Shown in pieces: positions 58,141-64,000 of a stretch of DNA of 64,000 nucleotides. The position numbers were made by a program, and so were the translations under genes. Source of the stretch: Clostridiales bacterium (GTDB lineage: Bacteria; Bacillota; Clostridia; Oscillospirales; Oscillospiraceae); contig JAQXJB010000020.1 in NCBI GenBank assembly GCA_029008095.1, forward strand, positions 37,912 through 101,911. Reading direction: 5' to 3'. Each line of letters starts with the position of its first letter. Position 1 is the stretch's first letter. Under the pieces are notes generated by a model, which did no database searches, was not told the DNA's origin, and saw nothing but the letters and a program-made list of their open reading frames with translations.

Positions 58141-58649
58141 TGTGTGTCCGTTCCATCTATGAAACGGGTCGCGCATTTGCCACAAAAGCCTGTGCGATAT
58201 TCAGTTTTAAGTACGTTACAATAAAATCGGTAAATTCATCCACATTCACTTGACAGCGAAAGGAGCGAACGGGCCCGAACCGTCCGCTCCCAGCCGCTGA
58301 TGACCGTTTCTTAAATGAGAGGTGAAACGGCGCGTAGAGGAAATGGCACAGGAGAAGATATGATGCCTTTTTATTACATGGCGCAGCCTGTTTTTGCGTC
58401 ATAATAAGAAGCCTGCACATGGAGCAGAGAGGAGAACGGTTGTGCAGAAACCGTCCTCCCGGCTCCGTCAGCATATTGTGGTATGCTCCAAAGTGAGGTA
58501 TAAGACCGGGAGCCGGAACGGACGGCTCGATCATCCGTTCCGCACCCAGTCCTATGGTTGGAGGCTCCCCGCTTCCGGATGGTATGAGAAAGAAACGGGG
58601 ATGAAAAAGGAAAAATACGATTAGACAGATTTTAAAAGACTGTCAATGA
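58141..58649. other. stretch without recognisable genes
   Basis: Frames of up to 125 codons exist on both strands but none shows a known domain or a good ribosome binding site. It may hold decayed remains of cobalamin-regulated genes that once followed the riboswitch at 58735. Confidence 0.5.
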
Positions 58650-58692
58650 AAAACAAACGGCCGAGGCATATAGCTATGCCTCGGCCGTTTTT
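58650..58692 (-). terminator. terminator after the complete minus-strand cobalamin riboswitch
   Basis: AACGGCCGAGGCATA (58656-58670) pairs with 58675-58689 and is followed on the minus strand by TGTTTTTC. It could be the riboswitch expression platform. Confidence 0.8.
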
Positions 58693-58734
58693 CCGAAAAC
58701 AAATATACCGAGACCCGTAACTCGCGGGCTCGTT

Positions 58735-58925
58735 CTTAGCTTGAGCAGGTCTTCTGACTTGCGCTTCTTCGATAGCGTTCCGCCTTCCCAGGTTACCCCA
58801 GTGACTGACTTTCGTCCTGAACGCTCCTCCACGCTTACAGCGGCGGTACCGTTCGTGATTTGCACACGATTCACTATTCTCTCCGAAGGGTTCATCGCCC
58901 ACCGGAGCACTCAAGCCTTAACTTC
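58735..58925 (-). promoter_or_regulatory. cobalamin riboswitch, complete, without a downstream gene
   Basis: Minus strand in order: GTGAATCGTGTGCAAATCAC, GCCGCTGTAAGCG, AAGTCAGTCACTGGGG, CTGGGAAGGCG, and the B12 box GCAAGTCAGAAGACCTGC. Next on the strand is a terminator, then no gene. Confidence 0.92.
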
Positions 58926-58989
58926 TATGCTCAGAATACCACAAAAAAACTATATGTCCATGACCTTTCAGGCATAGTTTGAAATAATG

Positions 58990-59203
58990 TTACATTTTTG
59001 AATATGGCAGAAAAGCCTTATGAAGCCACAAGCATTTTAGTATACTCTGTTTTGGAACGGAAATCACCTCGCCCGTTGTTCCCTTCTCCGCGATTTTTCC
59101 GCCATGCATAACCATCAGCCGGTCGCAAAAAGGATGCTGCATCGTCGCAAATTAGAACCTTGGGTCCTATCCCCAAGGCCCGGACGATGGCTGCCCACCG
59201 GTA
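58990..59203 (-). pseudogene. broken ABC transporter ATP-binding gene (peptide/nickel type)
   Basis: On the minus strand one frame reads AAIVRALGIGPKVLICDDAAS, the post-signature/Walker B region; a second frame then reads CDRLMVMHGGKIAEKGTTGE and ends at TAA 58992-58990, the typical C-terminal switch-to-end segment of such ATPases. The two frames are joined by a frameshift and a deletion of the D-loop to H-loop part. The 5' half is missing. Confidence 0.78.
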
Positions 59204-59225
59204 TTTGTGATTTTTATTAAATAGA

Positions 59226-59254
59226 TTGACATTTACGCTATATCATGCTAAGCT
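59226..59254 (+). promoter_or_regulatory. promoter of the cobalamin-controlled operon
   Basis: TTGACA (59226-59231), a 17-bp spacer, TAAGCT (59249-59254), directly before the aptamer. Confidence 0.55.
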
Positions 59255-59259
59255 AAAAT

Positions 59260-59430
59260 CACTGTTGAAGTGCCCCTGCTTTGCATGGGGTTAAAAGGGA
59301 ATCGGGTGAAAATCCCGAGCGATCCGGTCACTGTAAACGGATAGTCCACCGCATATGCCATTGTCCCGATTGGGATGAGAAGGCGCGGCAGGACGTTAAG
59401 CCGCAAGTCAGGAAACCTGCTTCGATGGAA
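59260..59430 (+). promoter_or_regulatory. cobalamin riboswitch of the nickel/peptide-type importer
   Basis: AAAAGGGAATCGGGTGAAAATC, CACTGTAAACGGATAG, a region with GGGATGAGAAGGCGC and the B12 box GCAAGTCAGGAAACCTGC (about 59402-59421). A terminator hairpin lies 100 bp on, before the binding-protein gene. Confidence 0.95.
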
Positions 59431-59532
59431 TGGTGAGTATCTTCCGAAGAAAGTAGCTTATCTGAAGAACTGCATATAGTATCCCCATTTGGCAGGATGG
59501 GGTTTCTTGTGTATGACTTTATAGCTATTTAG

Positions 59533-59565
59533 CGCCCTTCGAGGATTCTCGAAGGGCGTTTTTGG
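59533..59565 (+). terminator. expression-platform terminator of the cobalamin riboswitch
   Basis: CGCCCTTCGAG (59533-59543), loop GATT, CTCGAAGGGCG and TTTTTGG. A smaller hairpin CCCCAT/ATGGGG lies at 59484-59503. Confidence 0.88.
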
Positions 59566-59637
59566 TTGTATCCACCATAGTTTGGCTGCATGCCGTGTAT
59601 TCATGCAAAAAAACAATGAAAGAAAGGATCTACACAC

Positions 59638-61362
59638 ATGAAAAAGCTATTGACATTGGTGCTGGCTGTCCTGATGGCCGCAAGTCTCTTCACAGGCTGC
59701 GGAAATCAAGCCTCTGCCCCTACCTCCCCCACTGCCCCCTCCTCTTCTGAGCAGCCTGCCGGCTCCGACACCACCGCTTCCACCGAAACTGTCTCCAACC
59801 ATGTTGAGAACCTCGTCATCGGCACCACCACCACCAATGATGTTTTCAACCTCTATTCCCAGAGCGGCGCATTTGGCCGCTTGAACTACAACTGCGTTGC
59901 CAATGCTTACATTGCTTACATCGACAATGCCAAGAAGATTCAGCCCTACTTCATGAAGAGTTATGAGATCAGCGAAGATGGCTGCGAGCTAACCTTTGTT
60001 TATCCCACTGATAAGGTATTTCACGACGGCACCCCTGTCACTGTTGAGGATATTGAATTTACCTTTATGTACTACCGCGACGTGGTAAAGAATTCCTACA
60101 TCAAGACACTGGATACCATCACGGTAGACGAAGCAACCAATACCATCGTTCTGAAGTTCACCAGAGCTGATGCCTATTCCTACATGGCAAATGGCGCAAC
60201 CAGCCAGAGCATCCTGCCCAAGCACATTTGGGAAGACGTTGAAAACCCCAAGGAATTTGTAGATGACAAGGCAGCTATCGGCTGCGGTCCCTACAGGCTC
60301 GTTTCCTATGATGTTGACGCCGGCATCAGCCAGTATGAAGCTGTTCCTGAAAACAACTACCTGGGTGAGATCATGGTAGACTCCATCACCGTAAAATGCT
60401 ACGGCAGCGATGACGCGATGCTCATGGCAATGCTCAACGGTGAAATCGACACCATGTACAATTATGCATCCCCGATCAGCTACACCTTGCTGGACCTGAT
60501 TTCCGGTGATGCAAACATCGATATCGGTGCATCTCCCTATGCAGGCAACTATCAGATCTGCTTCGGCATGGAAGAAGGCCGTTTCTTCACCGACCACGCA
60601 GCAAGAGAGGCTCTCATCAAGGCCATTGACTGGAACCTGATGTGCCAGATCATCAACGGTGAATACGGCCAGATTCCTGGGGCCGGCATCATAACCCCTT
60701 CCTGCAAGGGCTTCGATCCCTCTCTGCCCACTTTCTATCAGGATATTGCAGAGGCCAATAAGCTTCTCGACGACGCCGGCTATGCTGACGTTAACGGCGA
60801 TGGCATCCGTGAAAATAAGGATGGCTCTGAGCTGATCGTCCACATCACCCCGCAGTTCAGCGCAAAGAAGAAGGAATTGTTCGACCGCGTTGCAGCCGTT
60901 CTGGGCGATGCTCTGAAGAATTTGGGTCTTGAGTCCGTCGTTGACAGCTACCCCAGCTCTGAAGCATGGGAAAAGGAAATAGTTGACGGCAACTATGATA
61001 TGAACATCGGCTACACTACCTCCGGCGTTGCGCAGTACCGCACCTGTTTCCGTTACTTTGTTGCAGACGTACTACCTGATGACGTAGAGAATACTGGCGG
61101 AACTACCTGGATCTGGGGTACCAACCACGATCCGAAACTGACCGAGGAGGCTTGGGGCATCACCTACTCCAAGAACGAGGCTGAGTACCTGGAACATATC
61201 CAGACCCTGCAGCAGATGGCAGCAGACGATTTATTTGCCTTCGCTCTGTGCTGGGAGCAGTGCTTCTTCCCCTACCGTACCGACAAGTGCGCAAATTTCG
61301 ATAACTGGAGCGGTATCGGTGTTATAAACCCCGAAACCTGGTTCACCATTTCTGCTAAATAA
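59638..61362 (+). CDS. ABC transporter substrate-binding lipoprotein under cobalamin control
   Basis: A 574-residue lipoprotein: lipobox LFTGC, Ser/Thr/Pro linker, then a family-5 solute-binding fold with CELTFVYPTDKVFHDGTPVT and GCGPYRLVSYDVD. ATG at 59638 after AAAGGAT. Such binders carry peptides, nickel chelates or other small molecules; the cobalamin riboswitch suggests cobalt, a cobalt chelate or a corrinoid (inference). First gene of an operon of at least four. Confidence 0.9.
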   Translation: MKKLLTLVLAVLMAASLFTGCGNQASAPTSPTAPSSSEQPAGSDTTASTETVSNHVENLVIGTTTTNDVFNLYSQSGAFGRLNYNCVANAYIAYIDNAKKIQPYFMKSYEISEDGCELTFVYPTDKVFHDGTPVTVEDIEFTFMYYRDVVKNSYIKTLDTITVDEATNTIVLKFTRADAYSYMANGATSQSILPKHIWEDVENPKEFVDDKAAIGCGPYRLVSYDVDAGISQYEAVPENNYLGEIMVDSITVKCYGSDDAMLMAMLNGEIDTMYNYASPISYTLLDLISGDANIDIGASPYAGNYQICFGMEEGRFFTDHAAREALIKAIDWNLMCQIINGEYGQIPGAGIITPSCKGFDPSLPTFYQDIAEANKLLDDAGYADVNGDGIRENKDGSELIVHITPQFSAKKKELFDRVAAVLGDALKNLGLESVVDSYPSSEAWEKEIVDGNYDMNIGYTTSGVAQYRTCFRYFVADVLPDDVENTGGTTWIWGTNHDPKLTEEAWGITYSKNEAEYLEHIQTLQQMAADDLFAFALCWEQCFFPYRTDKCANFDNWSGIGVINPETWFTISAK

Positions 61363-61436
61363 CCTTTTTTCGCACATTGACCCATCAGACCGCAGGGGCA
61401 TTCCGCTCCTGCGGTCACTACACAAGGAGAAAACAT

Positions 61437-62420
61437 ATGGGAAAGCATTTGATCAAGCGCTTTCTTATGGCGCTTCTGACAATTTATATTATCATCACTC
61501 TTTCCTTCTTAATGGTGCGTTTTATGCCTGGTGACCCGCTGATGCATCTTGTCGGCGAAGAGGAGTACTACTATCTCGCTGAATTCAATCCGGAGGAGCT
61601 TGAGCGCTTAGCGGATAAATACGGCTGCTCCGGTACCCTGATTGAGCAGTATCAGAAATATATGTATAGTATTCTGCATCTGGATTTCGGTATTGCCTAT
61701 TCCAATAAGCAGCCTGTATTGACCAACATACTTACCAGCATGAAATGGACGCTGATTCTCTCCTTTCCGACGCTGATATTCGGCGGAATAATCGGCTGTC
61801 TGCTGGGTGTGATCGCCGGGTGGCGGCCGGGCGGCAGGTTTGACCGAATCGCAACCCCCCTCTTTCTTTTTGTAAACACAGTGCCGACAAACTGTATCGG
61901 TATTCTTGCCATGGTATTTTTTGCTTTTAAGCTGCGGCTTTTCCCTCTGTCCGGAATGACATCCGGAAACCTGCATGGCTTCGCATATGTGAGGGATGTG
62001 TTATGGCACGCCGGGCTTCCTCTTATGATTCTCATCCTGTTCCGCAGTTCCGGCAACTTCATGCAGATGAAGAGCTATGTTTCCCAGGTGGCAGGAGAGG
62101 ATTATGTGATTACCGCCCGCGCCAAGGGTCTGAATGAGCGCAAGGTGCTTTTCCGCCATGTAATGAAAAATGCCATGCTTCCCTTCGTAACCAACCTTTG
62201 CCTGCAGCTCGGAAATATTTTCTCCGGTTCCATGATTCTGGAGACCATCTTCGGATGGCGTGGAATGGGGCAGTTGTTTTATGCTGGTGTCAGCAAGCGA
62301 GATTTCCCCACTGCACAAGCCTGCTTTATCGTAACAGCCACTTGCGTGGTCCTTGGCAATCTGTTGGGTGATCTTATCTGCTCATGGATTGACCCGCGCA
62401 TAAAAGAGGATCTGCAATGA
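61437..62420 (+). CDS. ABC transporter permease, NikB/DppB type
   Basis: From ATG 61437 (after AAGGAG) a 327-residue membrane protein with six helices, MVRFMPGDPLMHLVGEEEY after the first helix and an EAA loop at TARAKGLNERKVLFRHVMK. Overlaps the next permease by four bases (ATGA). Confidence 0.92.
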   Translation: MGKHLIKRFLMALLTIYIIITLSFLMVRFMPGDPLMHLVGEEEYYYLAEFNPEELERLADKYGCSGTLIEQYQKYMYSILHLDFGIAYSNKQPVLTNILTSMKWTLILSFPTLIFGGIIGCLLGVIAGWRPGGRFDRIATPLFLFVNTVPTNCIGILAMVFFAFKLRLFPLSGMTSGNLHGFAYVRDVLWHAGLPLMILILFRSSGNFMQMKSYVSQVAGEDYVITARAKGLNERKVLFRHVMKNAMLPFVTNLCLQLGNIFSGSMILETIFGWRGMGQLFYAGVSKRDFPTAQACFIVTATCVVLGNLLGDLICSWIDPRIKEDLQ

Positions 62421-63223
62421 AAAAGAGATTACAAATGAACGGTGCAATGATTACCGGTACTGTGATTGTTCTATTCTTCATCTTTGTCGCCGTATTTGCC
62501 GAACAGCTTGCACCCTATGACCCCCACGCGCTTGGTATTCCGTACCTGAAGCCCTCTCCTGAACATCTGCTCGGCACCAATGATGTGGGACAGGATATTT
62601 TCAGCGAGCTGATCTTTGGCACTCGCGTTTCCCTGTTTATTGGCGTGTTTACTGCGGTGATTACTACCGCAATAGCTACCTGCTTCGGCCTTCTTGCTGG
62701 CTATTACCGGGGTATTGCGGATAAAATCATCACCGGTCTTACCAACGTTGCACTGGCCATTCCCAGTCTGGCATTGACAACTCTTCTGGTTGCTTATCTT
62801 AAACCCGGTAAAACCAGCCTTATATTGGCAATCAGCATCACCGCCTGGACGGGCACCGCCCGTGTGCTCCGCGCTAAGGTAATCCAGCTTTGCCAGCTTC
62901 CCTTTATAAAGATTGAAAAGACCTTAGGCGTTAGTGACATTGTGATTATGGTCAAGCACCTGATTCCCAACCTGAAGGATATTATTCTCACCCGTATGGC
63001 AATGTCCGTTTCCTCTGCCATGATGGCGGAGGCCGGCCTGAGTTTCCTCGGCCTGGGCGAATACGGCGAAAAGAGCTGGGGCGGTACTCTACACTACGCC
63101 TTCTATATGAATGGTGTCATCCGCGGCTACACCTGGTGGTATCTGCCCCCCATTCTATGCACATCTCTGGCGGTCATGGGCTTTATGCTCATAGGCTACT
63201 ACGGCGCTAAAAGGAGGAACTGA
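62417..63223 (+). CDS. ABC transporter permease, NikC/DppC type
   Basis: A 268-residue membrane protein with HLLGTNDVGQDIFSEL, the NikC/DppC motif in which Asn and Val replace the usual Asp and Leu/Tyr, and an EAA loop at KTLGVSDIVIMVKHLIP. ATG overlaps the preceding stop. Partner of the NikB-type permease. Confidence 0.92.
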   Translation: MKKRLQMNGAMITGTVIVLFFIFVAVFAEQLAPYDPHALGIPYLKPSPEHLLGTNDVGQDIFSELIFGTRVSLFIGVFTAVITTAIATCFGLLAGYYRGIADKIITGLTNVALAIPSLALTTLLVAYLKPGKTSLILAISITAWTGTARVLRAKVIQLCQLPFIKIEKTLGVSDIVIMVKHLIPNLKDIILTRMAMSVSSAMMAEAGLSFLGLGEYGEKSWGGTLHYAFYMNGVIRGYTWWYLPPILCTSLAVMGFMLIGYYGAKRRN

Positions 63224-63225
63224 TC

Positions 63226-64000
63226 ATGTTAGAGCTTCAGAATATTTCTGTTTCCTTCTCTGCCGGTCACGGCGTGCAGGCCGTCAGGGATGTATCCCTG
63301 TCGGTTCCCGATGGCAGCAAAATTGCCATTGTTGGCGAAACCGGCAGCGGCAAGAGTGTTCTCTTGCTGGCGGTTCTGCGGCTGCTGCCCAAAACGGCAA
63401 TCGTATCCGGCAGTGCAGTGCTGGACGGCAAAAATCTGTTCTCCCTTTCCGAAAAGGAGCTTTGCGCCATTCGCGGCAGTGTGATCTCTTATGTGCCGCA
63501 GGGCGGCGGTTCCAGCATGAATCCGCTGTATTCAGTCGGTTATCAGGTGGGGGAACCCCTGATGGAACATCGCGGTTATTCCCGCGCGAAGGCCTTTGCA
63601 GCCAGCATTCCGCTGCTCAAGCGCTTTTCTCTGGGCAACGAAGAACGCCTTGCCCATGCCTATCCGCACACCTTCAGCGGCGGTATGCGCCAGCGTGCCA
63701 TGGTCGCCATGGGTATTTCTGCAGGCTCTAAGATTATCTTTGCGGACGAACCCACCAAGGGCTTGGATCCGCGGCGCGTGGAGCTTGTTGCGGAAACGCT
63801 GAACCTTCCGGAAAACGAAACCGTGATTTGCGTTACCCATGATCTGGACTTTGCTGCGGCAATCAGCAAGACCATCTGCGTCATGTACTCCGGTCAGCAG
63901 TTGGAGTCCGGTGATTCTGCGGAACTGTTGAGCAATCCGCTGCATCCCTATACGAAAGCCATGGTTGCCGCCATTCCGCGCAACGGTATGAAAGTGCCGC
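63226..64000 (+). CDS. ABC transporter ATP-binding protein, NikD/DppD type (3' end beyond window)
   Basis: ATG at 63226 after AAGGAGG, three bases after the permease stop; open for 258 codons to the window edge. Walker A GETGSGKS, Q-loop YVPQGGGSSMNPLYSVG, signature FSGGMRQR, Walker B IIFADEPTKGLDPRR, H-loop VTHD, and HPYTKAMVAA entering the C-terminal oligopeptide/nickel domain. A second ATPase gene is expected just past the edge. Confidence 0.92.
   Translation, partial: MLELQNISVSFSAGHGVQAVRDVSLSVPDGSKIAIVGETGSGKSVLLLAVLRLLPKTAIVSGSAVLDGKNLFSLSEKELCAIRGSVISYVPQGGGSSMNPLYSVGYQVGEPLMEHRGYSRAKAFAASIPLLKRFSLGNEERLAHAYPHTFSGGMRQRAMVAMGISAGSKIIFADEPTKGLDPRRVELVAETLNLPENETVICVTHDLDFAAAISKTICVMYSGQQLESGDSAELLSNPLHPYTKAMVAAIPRNGMKVP

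Noticed and set aside
58157..58534. 125-codon minus-strand frame downstream of the orphan cobalamin riboswitch
   Set aside because: No recognisable domain, no good ribosome binding site, and an opposing frame of similar quality overlaps.

Overview
The window looks like a chromosome segment from a strictly anaerobic, moderately GC-rich Clostridia (Firmicutes), probably a gut Oscillospiraceae-like lineage. Evidence: strong Gram-positive ribosome binding sites with many GTG and TTG starts, an O2-sensitive glycyl radical enzyme and its activase, rubrerythrin, a DUF1540 protein, SipW-type export signals, several peptide/nickel-type ABC importers, SLH and SH3b surface proteins, and FMN and cobalamin riboswitches. 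The genus is inference; no rRNA is present.

Layout. 1-1437 (-): a histidine kinase running off the left edge, preceded by an Hpt protein. 1959-2666: HAD hydrolase. 2777-5071 (-): SGNH protein, ECF sigma and RsiV-like anti-sigma, divergent from a secreted SH3b-C39 protein (5320-6300). 6549-11549 (+): five-gene peptide/nickel-type ABC importer. 11718-16283 (-): MBOAT acyltransferase, AlgJ-like SGNH protein, lipoprotein and SLH-transglutaminase protein, a likely cell-surface acylation module. 16915-18926 (-): cupin proteins with cysteine tails. 19390-20700 (-): YbjQ protein and a membrane-bound MerR regulator with a membrane partner. 20861-24336 (-): glycyl radical enzyme and activase. 24554-28540: GtrA, DUF1540, HD and radical SAM proteins and a secreted Ig-like protein. 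28831-38503: divergent gene set for peptide uptake and processing (dipeptide epimerase, serine hydrolase, full ABC importer, amidohydrolase). 38635-40026 (-): FAD-dependent dehydrogenase.

40604-49619 (-) is the most unusual part. One operon encodes four exported proteins with SipW/TasA-like signal peptides and a shared C-terminal acidic-cysteine motif, two ER-type signal peptidases, a membrane-anchored McrB-like AAA+ ATPase and a DUF2357 protein with a 400-residue alanine-rich coiled coil. A McrB/DUF2357 pair is normally seen in restriction-type defence; here it is wired to surface-protein export. Just upstream lies a probable free-standing small RNA with its own promoter and terminator, then a 281-bp repeat whose ends mimic tRNA 3' halves.

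50489-56886: a membrane-anchored unknown, an M20 amidohydrolase, rubrerythrin, a lipoprotein, an FMN-riboswitch-controlled RibU, an SGNH/DUF4358 pair and an RluA pseudouridine synthase. 56954-57112: tRNA-Asp and tRNA-Thr. 57233-59203 is a decayed accessory segment: N-terminally truncated tyrosine integrase joined to a cobalamin riboswitch lacking its 3' end, a complete cobalamin riboswitch with terminator but no gene, and a broken ABC ATPase. 59260-64000 (+): a third cobalamin riboswitch in front of an intact nickel/peptide-type ABC importer, cut by the right edge.

Several short repeat families lie in the intergenic gaps: a GTCATTCTGA/GAATCTCC imperfect palindrome, a GC-rich palindrome (GGGGCGCGCCCC core), and a ~140-bp repeat that carries the ribosome binding site of the gene next to it.
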